Assembly: GCA_018362895.1 (NCBI GenBank)
Contig: JAHALR010000004.1
Span: 94,739-158,738 of the forward strand
Direction of reading: 5' to 3'
Origin: Clostridium sp.
GTDB lineage: Bacteria; Cyanobacteriota; Vampirovibrionia; Gastranaerophilales; Gastranaerophilaceae
Length of the DNA: 64,000 bases
In this document: piece after piece, positions 52,314 to 62,100 of the stretch
Numbering within the stretch: the stretch's first letter is position 1
Layout of the letters: the number at the start of each line of letters is the position of its first letter
Notes under the pieces: generated by a model
The model's input: the letters and a program-made list of their open reading frames with translations, nothing else
Databases searched by the model: none
Told to the model about the DNA's origin: nothing
Position numbers and translations under genes: made by a program

Positions 52314-53383
52314 TGAAAAAAAACAGCATTCTTTCTCAAATATTTAAAGATAAATATTCCACTCTCGCACTTCTTATACTTGTGTTTTTATATTTGGTTA
52401 TTCTGTTTGCGGATTTTCTTGCGCCTTATTCAAAAGAATTTTCCGACAGACACAGAGCTTATGTTCCTCCTTCCAAAGTTTTTACGATAGATGAAAACGG
52501 AAAATTTTCAAAACCCTATACATACAATTACAAAAGATATTTTAATCGGGATGAATTAAAAATCACTTATAAATTGGACAGATCCAAGAAATATTACCTG
52601 AAATTTTTTTCAAAAGGTGAATCTTACAAGTTTTTGGGAATTCTGCCTATGAACAGACATCTTGTTACTGTTGAGCCGGAGGGCAGGTTGTTTCTTCTTG
52701 GTACAGATATTAATGGCAGAGATATATTTTCAAGAATTCTTTTTGGCGGAAGAATTTCATTAACAATCGGTTTTTTAGCTTTGTTCATTTCCTTTCCTCT
52801 CGGTATGATATACGGTGGAATTTCAGGATATTTGGGCGGTATTGTTGATAATTTGATGATGAGAGTCAGTGAAGCTATAATGTCCATTCCGAGCTTTTAT
52901 CTTTTGATTATTCTTGCTGCTATTTTGCCGACAAATATGACAAGCATACAGAGATTTGCTTTAATTACCGTAATACTTGCTTTAATAGGGTGGGCTGGTT
53001 TTTCACGTGTTGTCAGAGGAATGGTTTTATCTATTAAAAATCAGGAATTTGTTCAAGCTGCAGAATCTATTGGTGCATCAAAGCTTAGAATAATTATAAA
53101 ACATCTGCTGCCTCAAACTTTGAGCTATGTTATAGTGGCAATGACTTTGAGCGTACCTTCATATATACTTGCAGAATCAGGCTTGAGCTTTTTGGGACTC
53201 GGGATACAACAGCCGGATGCCAGCTGGGGTAATATGCTGAAAGAAGCACAGGAGTATGTAAACATAATTTATCGCCCTTGGCTTTTGACACCAGGATTTT
53301 TAATTTTTATTGCAGTCTTATCTTTTAACCTCATAGGTGATACAATAAGAGACATATTGGATCCAAAGAGTAAAATGAGATAA
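52313..53383 (+). CDS. dppC: Oligopeptide/dipeptide ABC transporter permease (DppC/OppC)
   Basis: 356 residues. The first membrane helix (about 16-36) is followed by an external insert of about 90 residues ('YVPPSKVFTIDENGKFSKPY' ... 'RHLVTVEPEGRLFLLGTDINGRD'). The core permease domain has the EAA-like loop 'FVQAAESIGASKLRIIIKHLLPQ' near 245 and 'LAESGLSFLGLGIQQPDASWGNML' near 285. The insert makes it longer than E. coli DppC (about 300), as in several thermophile and cyanobacterial relatives. Translationally coupled to dppB. Confidence 0.95.
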   Translation: MKKNSILSQIFKDKYSTLALLILVFLYLVILFADFLAPYSKEFSDRHRAYVPPSKVFTIDENGKFSKPYTYNYKRYFNRDELKITYKLDRSKKYYLKFFSKGESYKFLGILPMNRHLVTVEPEGRLFLLGTDINGRDIFSRILFGGRISLTIGFLALFISFPLGMIYGGISGYLGGIVDNLMMRVSEAIMSIPSFYLLIILAAILPTNMTSIQRFALITVILALIGWAGFSRVVRGMVLSIKNQEFVQAAESIGASKLRIIIKHLLPQTLSYVIVAMTLSVPSYILAESGLSFLGLGIQQPDASWGNMLKEAQEYVNIIYRPWLLTPGFLIFIAVLSFNLIGDTIRDILDPKSKMR

Positions 53384-53392
53384 GATAAATTG

Positions 53393-54103
53393 ATGGAAGA
53401 TTTTTTTCTTGATAGTTTTGTTATAGAGAAGAGTATGCTCTTAGATATATTGCTTGCTATTATTTTGGGTTTTGCAATAGGTTTTGAGCGTGAAATAACA
53501 AATAAATGGGCAGGTTTGAGAACACATATGCTCGTTTGTTTGGGCTCCTGTATTTTTACTCTATTATCGATTCATGCTTTTCCTGTTTATGCACACAGTC
53601 CTCAGGCTGACCCTGCCCGTATAGCCGCACAGATTTTGACAGGTATAGGTTTTATAGGCGGCGGTACTGTGTTAAGGCATGGTTATTCAATTTACGGGCT
53701 TACTACTGCTGCAACTTTGTGGATTACGGCCAGTATCGGTATGGCGTGCGGATGTGGATTTACTGCAATGGCAATAATTTGTACAGTTCTTGCGGTTGGA
53801 ACACTCGTTTTGATAAGAATGTTTGAAAAACAGTATCTTCACAGAGGAGCAAAAGCACCCAGAAAATTTAAAGTAAGTTTTTTTGCTGATATTGATGTTG
53901 CTGACAAAGTATATTCGTCAGTTATTGAAAAATTTAATTCAATTTTTGAAATTAAAAAAAGTGTATCAAGTTCTTCTGATGATTTGACGAAAATAAGTTT
54001 TAAGCTTGATTTGTTAGACAAAAATCCAATACAAAGTGTCCATAATAAACTAAACTCAATTGAAGGAATTGAATCTGTCTCAATCCAAGAATTATATGAC
54101 TAA
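53393..54103 (+). CDS. MgtC/SapB family membrane protein
   Basis: 236 residues from ATG 53393. Four or five helices in the first 140 residues with the family motif 'GFEREITNKWAGLRTHMLVCLGSC' near 25-48 and 'GIGFIGGGTVLRHGYSIYGLTTAATLW' near 82-108. The C-terminal 90 residues form an ACT-like domain. Members affect Mg2+ homeostasis or F-type ATPase activity. A weak TAAGAT lies 6 bases before the ATG. It overlaps the TPR gene by 8 bases. Confidence 0.92.
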   Translation: MEDFFLDSFVIEKSMLLDILLAIILGFAIGFEREITNKWAGLRTHMLVCLGSCIFTLLSIHAFPVYAHSPQADPARIAAQILTGIGFIGGGTVLRHGYSIYGLTTAATLWITASIGMACGCGFTAMAIICTVLAVGTLVLIRMFEKQYLHRGAKAPRKFKVSFFADIDVADKVYSSVIEKFNSIFEIKKSVSSSSDDLTKISFKLDLLDKNPIQSVHNKLNSIEGIESVSIQELYD

Positions 54104-55379
54104 GATAGAAATACTGGAATATATTCGTACAATTCTCATAGCTTTGCTGGTTGCTCTTGTTATTGCATCAGTAGCAACAGGATGTTCAAAGGTAATTGCA
54201 GAACATCATTCCAGAATGCTGGCAAAAATTTCAAATAATGCTAAAGATACAGAATTGATTGGCTATCTTATTTCAAAATATAACCAAGAAGCTATAAAAA
54301 ATCCGGGAGACTATTCCATAAATGTCAGATTGGGCAACTTGTATGAATTGTTATTCAGCTATGATCAAGCGGAAGAACAATATAAAAAAGCAATAAGCAA
54401 ATCACCTTATGGAGTTTACAGCTCTTATCTTGGACTTGCTAACTTATATGTCAAAATGGGCAGATATAATCAGGCTTTGAATATTGTAAAAAGATTGAAA
54501 AATACTAACCACAAACCTCTTTTGGTAGCAAAAGGCGATTTTTATATGAATCTTGGTGATGCTTTGTGGGAAAAATCAAAATTTGAAGATGCTGTTAAAC
54601 AATATAAAATAGCGTTTTTCTATTACAAAAAAGTTGATTCGACAAAAAAAGATTCAGCTATAAATGGCATTCTTGATTGCTATAATAAAATTGCTGATGT
54701 GGATTACAGACATCACAGCATATACCATGCAATTGAAAGTCTTGAGACGGCGCTTTTGTATAAAGAAACGCCCATAATTTATTATAAACTTGCTGTTTTG
54801 TATAAAGATATAGATCCTATGCAAGCAAACAGCTATATGGAAAAAACTTACAAAACCGATCCGGGTATAATAAATTTCGACATATATGAAGAAATTCTGC
54901 TTAAACTCATAAATTACTATTATTATAATGGAAAAGATGTTGAAACAGATTTATATAAACAAAAGCTGAAAATCATCAAAAATTTCCAAAAAAGATATGT
55001 AATCACAGAAGATGATGTAAAAATTAATATTATTTCTTTAAAGTATAAAGAAAATTTCTTCAAAACTAAGAAAAATTTAAAAGTTAAATTTAAAATTGAA
55101 AATAGTTCAAAATATGATTTCAATTCTTTATTTTTAATTGCAAAATTGAGAGATGAGAACAAATCAATTGAGGTTTTCAGTCAGCGTTTTTATTCCAAGA
55201 AAAAACCTTTGAAATCCAGAACAGAGTCTCAAGAATACAAATTCCGTTATTCATTATCAGACAAAGATGAAATGTTTGTTTCAGAAAAGCTGTTCCTTGA
55301 TTTTTATGCAGGGAAAAAAGATAATATGAGAAAAATTCCTGTTTTCACCGTAGAATTGACAAATAACTTAAAATTGTAA
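54096..55379 (+). CDS. Membrane-anchored TPR protein
   Basis: I start at ATG 54096 (MTKIEILEYIRTILIALLVALV), inside the end of the mgtC-type gene; 428 residues. One N-terminal helix (about 10-32) with 'SVATGCSK', possibly a weak lipobox. Tetratricopeptide-type repeats cover about 68-270 ('NVRLGNLYELLFSYDQAEEQYKKAISKSP', 'YLGLANLYVKMGRYNQALNIVKRL'). A C-terminal part of about 110 residues (310-428) is beta-rich. Probably an extracytoplasmic protein-protein scaffold; specific role unknown. Confidence 0.8.
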   Translation: MTKIEILEYIRTILIALLVALVIASVATGCSKVIAEHHSRMLAKISNNAKDTELIGYLISKYNQEAIKNPGDYSINVRLGNLYELLFSYDQAEEQYKKAISKSPYGVYSSYLGLANLYVKMGRYNQALNIVKRLKNTNHKPLLVAKGDFYMNLGDALWEKSKFEDAVKQYKIAFFYYKKVDSTKKDSAINGILDCYNKIADVDYRHHSIYHAIESLETALLYKETPIIYYKLAVLYKDIDPMQANSYMEKTYKTDPGIINFDIYEEILLKLINYYYYNGKDVETDLYKQKLKIIKNFQKRYVITEDDVKINIISLKYKENFFKTKKNLKVKFKIENSSKYDFNSLFLIAKLRDENKSIEVFSQRFYSKKKPLKSRTESQEYKFRYSLSDKDEMFVSEKLFLDFYAGKKDNMRKIPVFTVELTNNLKL

Positions 55380-55447
55380 AAAAAATATTAAAACTATTCA
55401 AAAAAAAGAAATAACAAGGTAGAATAGGTTTAAGGAGTTGTAAAACA

Positions 55448-56284
55448 TTGGAAAACTTACTTCATAAGGAGAATCAAAAATTGTATTCCGATGTTCCGCC
55501 TACAAAGCTTCGGAACAGGGATGAAAAATTCAGGACAGCCAAAAACAGCCGTTTTTGGGGATGGGTTGCTGACCGATTTTTCTATAATATGCTTGAAAAC
55601 AGATTCTTTTCTTTAAAAATTAAAAATGAACAAAATTATGAAAAGCGTAATCCTGATTATGCCAACATTATCTATGCGCCACACAGTAATTGGTGGGATG
55701 GCATAGTGGGCTATAACATGGTTAATCGTGTTTTCCATTCTAAACTTAGAATGATGATAGAAGAATTGAATCGTTTTCCGATTCTTGCAAAAGCAGGTGC
55801 TTTCCCTGTAAACAAAAAATCACCGCAGGCATCTATGAAGGCTCTTCAATATTCTGTTGAACAGCTTTGTGACAAAGATATATCTCTTTGGATTTTCCCT
55901 CAGGGAATTATTAGACCTCCGATGTTCAGACCGGTAGAGTTTCAGACAGGCATGGCTTATATTGCCAAAAATGTTGTTAAAAAAGCAGGTGGTATAAATC
56001 TTATACCTGTTGCTGTTAATTATACGTTTTTAAGAGAAGACAAGCCCGAAGTTCTGGTTGAAGTGGGTGAGCCGTATGTTCTTACTGATAAAGATGTTGA
56101 CAGAAAAGAGCTTACACATAAACTGGAAAAAAGTTTTGAAGAGCTTTGTGACCGTCAGTTTGAAGACATTCGACGAGGCAACATTGATGATTATGAATAT
56201 TTATTCAAACAAAAGCTTAAATGGTATAAAAAGCTTGAAAAACGTTTGAAAAAAATCGATATGCCTAAAGGCTCCGGGGTTTAG
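55448..56284 (+). CDS. Lysophospholipid/glycerol acyltransferase (PlsC-like)
   Basis: 278 residues from a TTG start with AAGGAG 11 bases upstream. The PlsC acyltransferase domain has the catalytic H-x4-D as 'HSNWWD' (residues 79-84), 'KAGAFPVNKKSPQAS' near 117 and 'WIFPQGIIRPP' near 150, where the usual EGTR block is altered. It transfers an acyl chain to a glycerophospholipid or related lipid. The altered third block means the acceptor may not be 1-acyl-glycerol-3-phosphate. Its stop overlaps the convergent hpt stop by 4 bases. Confidence 0.85.
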   Translation: MENLLHKENQKLYSDVPPTKLRNRDEKFRTAKNSRFWGWVADRFFYNMLENRFFSLKIKNEQNYEKRNPDYANIIYAPHSNWWDGIVGYNMVNRVFHSKLRMMIEELNRFPILAKAGAFPVNKKSPQASMKALQYSVEQLCDKDISLWIFPQGIIRPPMFRPVEFQTGMAYIAKNVVKKAGGINLIPVAVNYTFLREDKPEVLVEVGEPYVLTDKDVDRKELTHKLEKSFEELCDRQFEDIRRGNIDDYEYLFKQKLKWYKKLEKRLKKIDMPKGSGV

Positions 56285-56820
56285 TTTTCAAAATATCCAA
56301 TATAAGGTAAATTTCTCATATAACCTTCATAATCAAGCCCATAACCGACTACGAACTTGTCATCGATTTCAAAACCGTAATAGTCAGGTTCAATTGGAAC
56401 CTTTCTTGCCATTTTTTTGTTTAAAAGTGTTACAACTTTCAGGTTTTTGGGTTTGTGTGTTCTGCATAAAATATCCATTAAAAACTGCATTGTGCATCCT
56501 GTATCAATAATATCTTCTATAATAAGTGCATTTTTATTTTCGAGATTCGGCAGTGTCAAATCAAGTGCTTGTACATGTCCTGATGAAGTTTTTGCGTTTC
56601 CGTAACTCGAAACTCTTATAAATTCCATTTGAACAGGCATTTTCAGGTGCTTGCACAGATCACAGCAAAAAATGCTTGAACCTTTCAAAACGCAAATAAG
56701 AGTTAAATCTTCTTTAGTTCCGAAATCTTTGTTTATTGCTTCTGCAAGCTGTTTTATTCTTTCTTCAAGTTCTTTTTGTGAGAATAAAATTTTTAAATCT
56801 TCAACTTTTCTATCCGGCAT
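56281..56820 (-). CDS. hpt: Hypoxanthine phosphoribosyltransferase
   Basis: 179 residues. Salvages hypoxanthine/guanine with PRPP. Motifs: 'CVLKGSSIFCCDLCKHL' near 43-59, 'FIRVSSYGNAKTSSG' near 68 and the PRPP loop 'ALIIEDIIDTGCTMQFL' near 95. Only 3 bases separate it from tilS upstream, so tilS-hpt is an operon, a common pair in bacteria. AGGT precedes the ATG. Confidence 0.97.
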   Translation of the reverse strand: MPDRKVEDLKILFSQKELEERIKQLAEAINKDFGTKEDLTLICVLKGSSIFCCDLCKHLKMPVQMEFIRVSSYGNAKTSSGHVQALDLTLPNLENKNALIIEDIIDTGCTMQFLMDILCRTHKPKNLKVVTLLNKKMARKVPIEPDYYGFEIDDKFVVGYGLDYEGYMRNLPYIGYFEN

Positions 56821-56823
56821 AAA

Positions 56824-58182
56824 TTACCTGTTTTCTATTGTTTTTATTGTAAGTATATGAGTGGGCAAATTTTGGGCTCGAAGTTTTTCACTTAAGCATA
56901 TTCCTGCTGCCCATAGAATTTCATTATCTTTGCATAGAAGTATGATATCATCTCTTTTGAATTTTTCTACCCCTTTGTTAATAAAAAGTTTTTTTAGTTT
57001 CATTGTTCCGCTCATCCCGAATGGCTGGATTATATCTCCATGTAAGCGTGTTCGGAGTGTTAATTCAAAATCAGATTCGATGTTTACATAAGCTTTAAAC
57101 TCATTCTCTTTGGGAAATTTTGGCATCTCGGATTTTTTGTATTTTTCGAGTTTGAAAATTTTTCCGTGAAACTCAAATTCACCGCATTTTTGAATTTTGA
57201 CTTCTTCTGTAATTTTTTCCGGCTCAATGTCATCAATTGTACATATCTTTTCTTTTGATACAAAAAGCCATAAGTCTTTTGCCAGAGAGAGTGTTTTGCC
57301 TGATTTAAAACATGAACTTTTATTTATAAATTCATAAATTTCTTCAACTTTTTTGGAATCATAATCCAGATTCATGTTGATTAAAAAGTCTAGGATAAAC
57401 TTGTTTTGAATATCTTTTGAAAGTTTTACAAATTTGCACGTAACAATAAAGTCATCTTTTTCTATATCTTTTTTAATCAATGCCATATATTCTTTTATTA
57501 TATTTTGTTCAGAAATGGCAATTTGAGAAAGATTCCAAAATACGTCATCGATTTTGGGGTTTATTGTTTTTAGTTCAGAAATTATCTGGTGGCGTATAAA
57601 GTTTCTTGCATATTTTATATCAGAATTGCTTGAATCGTTATTTGGCACAAGACGATTTAATGTGCAATATTTTAAAATATCTTTTCTTGTTGAATTCATC
57701 AAAGGTCTGTATACTTCACAAAAATCGAGTTTTGAATGTTCTAATATTCCGCACAAGCCTTTAACACCTGTTCCTTTTGTCAAACGATAGAGAATAGTTT
57801 CTGTGTTATCAGATTTTGTATGAGCAAGAAAAAGCGCATCAGCATTATATTTTTTGTAGCATTTTTTAAAAAATTCCTGTCGTTTTTCTCTGGCAATTGT
57901 TTCTGTTTTTTGAATTTCTTCTGGTAATATTTCGCTATAAAATTCAATATTGTTAGTTTTGCAATATTTTTCACAATTTTCTTGTTCTATTTCTGCTTCA
58001 CGTCCTCGCCAATTGTGGTTTAGATGTAAGGCAATGAGTTTAAAACCGGTTTTTTCACTGATTCTATGAAGTATATCAAGTAAGCACATAGAATCATAAC
58101 CGCCTGAAAAACCAACAATGAATATTTTTTCAGAGGAATTTAATTCATATTTTTTTAAAAAGTTTTTAACTTTATTAATCAT
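56824..58182 (-). CDS. tilS: tRNA(Ile)-lysidine synthase
   Basis: 452 residues. Modifies C34 of tRNA-Ile(CAU) to lysidine. The PP-loop is 'FIVGFSGGYDSMCLLDIL' near residue 21-38, with 'LFLAHTKSDNTETILYRLTKGTGVKGLCG' near 115-143 and 'YARNFIRHQIISEL' near 183. The C-terminal domain (about 375-450) has 'GDIIQPFGMSGTMKLKKLFINKGV'. It overlaps ldpA by 8 bases upstream and is followed by hpt. Confident. Confidence 0.96.
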   Translation of the reverse strand: MINKVKNFLKKYELNSSEKIFIVGFSGGYDSMCLLDILHRISEKTGFKLIALHLNHNWRGREAEIEQENCEKYCKTNNIEFYSEILPEEIQKTETIAREKRQEFFKKCYKKYNADALFLAHTKSDNTETILYRLTKGTGVKGLCGILEHSKLDFCEVYRPLMNSTRKDILKYCTLNRLVPNNDSSNSDIKYARNFIRHQIISELKTINPKIDDVFWNLSQIAISEQNIIKEYMALIKKDIEKDDFIVTCKFVKLSKDIQNKFILDFLINMNLDYDSKKVEEIYEFINKSSCFKSGKTLSLAKDLWLFVSKEKICTIDDIEPEKITEEVKIQKCGEFEFHGKIFKLEKYKKSEMPKFPKENEFKAYVNIESDFELTLRTRLHGDIIQPFGMSGTMKLKKLFINKGVEKFKRDDIILLCKDNEILWAAGICLSEKLRAQNLPTHILTIKTIENR

Positions 58183-59095
58183 TTTTACACGCTTTTATCA
58201 GTTCTTTTGCAGAATTTATCGCTTCTTCTAATGTTTTATTTTTTACAATTTTTCTGGCATAAGAGCCTACACTTATTCCATTATATCTAAGATTACACAT
58301 CTTAGCCAACTCGGCTGTTTTTGAGTTGGTTCCTCCTGACATAAGTATGTATGTGCCAAAATTCTGTACAAGATGAGCCGTTGCAGCAGCTTGAAGCGTA
58401 GATTCAAAGCTGTCGTCTCCGCCTGACATAGGCGCCCCGTCAGCCTGTATGATAAAATCAGTACCACTATTCCATTTGATAACTTTATTAATGAGTTTTT
58501 TCAGTTTTTCATTAGAATAATACTTTCTGTCAAGACACAAACTCATCAATCCATTAAAATTATTGATTATATATTTAATTTCTTTATCGGGAATTTTTTT
58601 TGTTGAAAGATGAAGTTCAACACAGTCTATATTATATTTATTGGCGAGTTCAATAATTTCTTCTATGTTTTGATTCAGTTCACCAAAGCTTATTGCTTTA
58701 CAGTCATCGCATTTTTTGCAGCCTATACATTTTGCTTCTAAAACTTCAGGATATTTTTCACCCCAAACAATAGCGTTTCTCGGACATTTTTTTACACATT
58801 TTCCACAACGCTTGCATTTTTGGGGGGTGATATGACATTTTTGAATATGCGTGTCTCCGCTCATTCCAAGGCTGATTGTGTAGTAAAAGTTGTCTGTGTT
58901 CAATCCGACTTTTTTTATACTGTTAAAAACTGTTTGAACAGCTTCTCGTGAAGGATTTATATCAATCATATCTGTGCCCGCAAGAGCATATATTTTGACA
59001 ATTTCTTCAATTTCTTTAAAGTCTTGATTTCCAAGACCTAACACAAGTTTGAAAATTTTTTGTTTATCTAAAGTTTTTGAAAGACTCTGCTTCAT
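58175..59095 (-). CDS. ldpA: LdpA-like iron-sulfur protein
   Basis: 306 residues. An N-terminal barrel-like part (1-85), then eight cysteines in two 4Fe-4S patterns: C94, C97, C100, C104 and C123, C126, C129, C132. The C-terminal domain has 'FIIQADGAPMSGGDD' near 198, 'TYILMSGGTNSKTAELAKM' near 232 and 'ISVGSYARKIV' near 260. This order (cluster, DGxPMSG, AGGTNxxT, GxxxGSYAR) matches cyanobacterial LdpA, a redox-sensing protein that affects circadian period and binds clock components. No kai gene is in the window. It is probably transcribed from its own promoter (TATAAT 6 bases before the ATG) and with tilS-hpt downstream. Role here unknown. Confidence 0.83.
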   Translation of the reverse strand: MKQSLSKTLDKQKIFKLVLGLGNQDFKEIEEIVKIYALAGTDMIDINPSREAVQTVFNSIKKVGLNTDNFYYTISLGMSGDTHIQKCHITPQKCKRCGKCVKKCPRNAIVWGEKYPEVLEAKCIGCKKCDDCKAISFGELNQNIEEIIELANKYNIDCVELHLSTKKIPDKEIKYIINNFNGLMSLCLDRKYYSNEKLKKLINKVIKWNSGTDFIIQADGAPMSGGDDSFESTLQAAATAHLVQNFGTYILMSGGTNSKTAELAKMCNLRYNGISVGSYARKIVKNKTLEEAINSAKELIKACKND

Positions 59096-59101
59096 ATTTT
59101 A

Positions 59102-59107
59102 ATTATA
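59102..59107 (-). promoter_or_regulatory. Leaderless-type -10 box of ldpA
   Basis: On the minus strand a perfect TATAAT (59107-59102) is followed by TAAAAT and ATG at 59095, exactly six bases later. No ribosome site; the -35 region is poor. Confidence 0.55.
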
Positions 59108-59118
59108 CAGTATTAAAT

Positions 59119-62100
59119 TTAATCGAGTGAGAAAATATCTTTCAAATCTTCATAAGTAAGAGACTTTCCGATGTTTCTGTCAACAGAAATTACACTATCC
59201 ACAAGGTCTCTTTTTCTGGATTTAAGTTTTTGAATTTTTTCTTCAACAGTACCTTTGGTAATCATACGGTAAACAAAAACTTTTTTGGTTTGTCCGATAC
59301 GATAAGCTCTGTCTGTTGCCTGATCTTCAACAGCAGGGTTCCACCATGGGTCATAATGAATGACATAATCTGCACCTGTCAGGTTCAAGCCTGTACCACC
59401 GGCTTTTAAACTGATTAAGAAGATAGGAATTGTCGGATCTGAATTGAAACGTTCAACAACTTCTTGTCTGTCTTTTGTGCTTCCTGTCAGATATTCATGC
59501 TTTATACCTGCTTTGACCAGCCATTCTTTGATAATGTCAAGCATATCAACAAACTGGCTGAATAAAAGAACTCTGTGCTTTTCTGAAATAATTTCTTCAA
59601 GCATAGATTTTAGTTGTTCAAATTTGCCTGATTCATTTATTCCTTTAACATTTTCTTTGTCATAAAGTTTCGGATGGCAGCAAATTTGTCTCAAGCGCAG
59701 CAAGGCTGAGAAAATAGACATTCTGCTCTTTTCAATACCTTTTTCTTCAATGGATTTGAAGAGTTCTTCTCTTGTGGAGTCCATAACTTCCATGTAAAAG
59801 TCTTTTTGCTCTGGCGTAAGTTCACAGTATGCAACGTTTTCAATTTTATCCGGAAGATCTTTGGCTACATCACGTTTCATACGACGTAAAATAAACGGAT
59901 AAATCTGTGATTTAAGACGTTTTTCAACAGTTTTGTCTTCTCTTTCCATGATAGGAGTAACGTAACGATAGTTAAATTCATTTTTATCAAAGAGGAATCC
60001 TGGCATTAAAAAGTCAAATATTGACCATAACTCTTCAAGTCTGTTTTCAATTGGAGTACCTGAAAGTGCAAGTTTGTGTTTGCAATTCAACTGTTTTACG
60101 CTTTGAGCCGTTATAGATTCTGCATTTTTGATGTTTTGAGATTCATCCAGAATGACATATCTGAATTCATGTTTTTTCAGTTTGGCTATGTCTCTTCTGA
60201 TTAAGGCATAACTTGTAATTACAACATCATATTTAGGAATTTCTTTAAAAAGGTCTTTTCTTTCTGTGCCGCTTAACTTAAGACAGGAAAGACCCGGTGC
60301 AAATTTTTCAATTTCATTTTCCCAGTTGAATACAACAGAAGTTGGACAAATAACCAAATTTGGCGCTTTTTTATTTTTTTCTTTGGCTTTTTGTATAAGA
60401 GCCAGAGCCTGCAAGGTTTTACCAAGACCCATATCATCGGCAAGGATTCCGTTCAAGCCGTATTGATACATAAACCATAGCCAGCCAAAACCTCTTGTTT
60501 GATATTCTCTGAATTCTGCGTTAATTCCTTTAGGAAGAGAAGGAACATCCATTGTTGAGAATGTAGAAATCTGTTTCCAGAATTTATTAAACCTTCTGCT
60601 CATTTTGATTTTCATACCGAGGTTTTCCATTTCGGATAATAAACCTGCACGGTATGTTTTTACTATGTATTTGTTATCATCATTTTTGTATACGTCAAAA
60701 GTGTTGAAAGCTCTCATCAATGAATAGATATCCATTGTAGGAACTTCGGCAAATCCGAGATTTTTGATTCTTACATATTTACTGTTGTCTATTGTGAGTG
60801 CATATACATCGTCAAACGGAATAATTTCATCACCGACTTTTCCGTATAACTCAACATCAAAACTGTCTGTGGAATCTACTGAAAAATCTATATCAGCACA
60901 TAATTCAAACGGGTTTTTTGTCAGCTTGAAGAAGGACATGTCGTCTTTTTCTTCAAAGACCCAGCCGTCTCCTGCTTGTTGGATATAATAATTGTAAAAA
61001 TCAATTGCATTTTCTTTTTCAAGTGCAAGATTATTAGTCTGCATTGGTGCAAATTTACATGCGAGAAGCATGTTATATGCTGCTTCTTCATGCTGTGTAT
61101 TTCTTTTTACCCAGTAAAGCAAATCTTCTTTTGGTTTTTTGATTGTTACATAAGGTGTTTTTTCAGTATGTTTTGAATAAGGAACACGAGTTCCGTCATA
61201 TTCAAACTCAAGCTCTGCTTTTAACGAACCATCGTAATCCAAGCCCAATTTTACTACATTAATTGGCGGCTTTTGTTCCAAAAACAATTTTTCTATTGTT
61301 TCTGAAACAGTTACTTTCATTGCTTTTTGAAGTTTTGGCAATTCTTCGTATAAAAATTTTGCACCGTCTGCATCTTTTACATCTGTAAAGCTCGCTTTAA
61401 TAAGATTTTGAGGCAGAGCTGAGACCGGTGTGTTTGTAGGGAAAATAACATTTTTATATCTGCCCCATTTCAGTTGTCTTGAAAAATATCTTATTTCTTC
61501 AAACGGATAAGAATCACTTCCGTCAGATCTTTCCCATGTCAAAGATAAAAGAACATTGCCTACCATTGAAAAGTTTACGGAAAGTGCAAGTTCCCATTCT
61601 TTATCATCAAAACGGAGTCTTTGTTTTGTTTTTCCGTCTATAACTTCTTCTGCTTTAGAAAGAAGTTGGAAGAATCCATCAAACTTATTAATAGGAACAT
61701 CATACCATCCTGCTTTTTTATCCAGCCTGGAACGTTGCAACAAAAGCTGGAAAATAGCCAGCTCTACTTTTTCTTCGTTGTTCAAGACAAAAGATTTATC
61801 TGTCCTTTGAATTTCTATCAGTGCTCTTAAAATTGCTTCTAAGTCACGTATAACTTTTCCTGATTCTCTGTCCATAACTAAAATAGAGAAGAAATTTTGT
61901 CTTCTTTTCGGATTAAAATGAAAAACATATCTTCCTGTGGGATTTTGAACAGGAGGAACCTCTTCATCAGGATATTCAGGCTTGATTTTGTGTACACGCT
62001 CTAAATATTCATCATAAACTTTGTCTTCAATGACTTTGAGACCTACGGCAATTGCATGCTTGCACCATTCTTCTTTTAAGGGACATGAACAATCAGCCTT

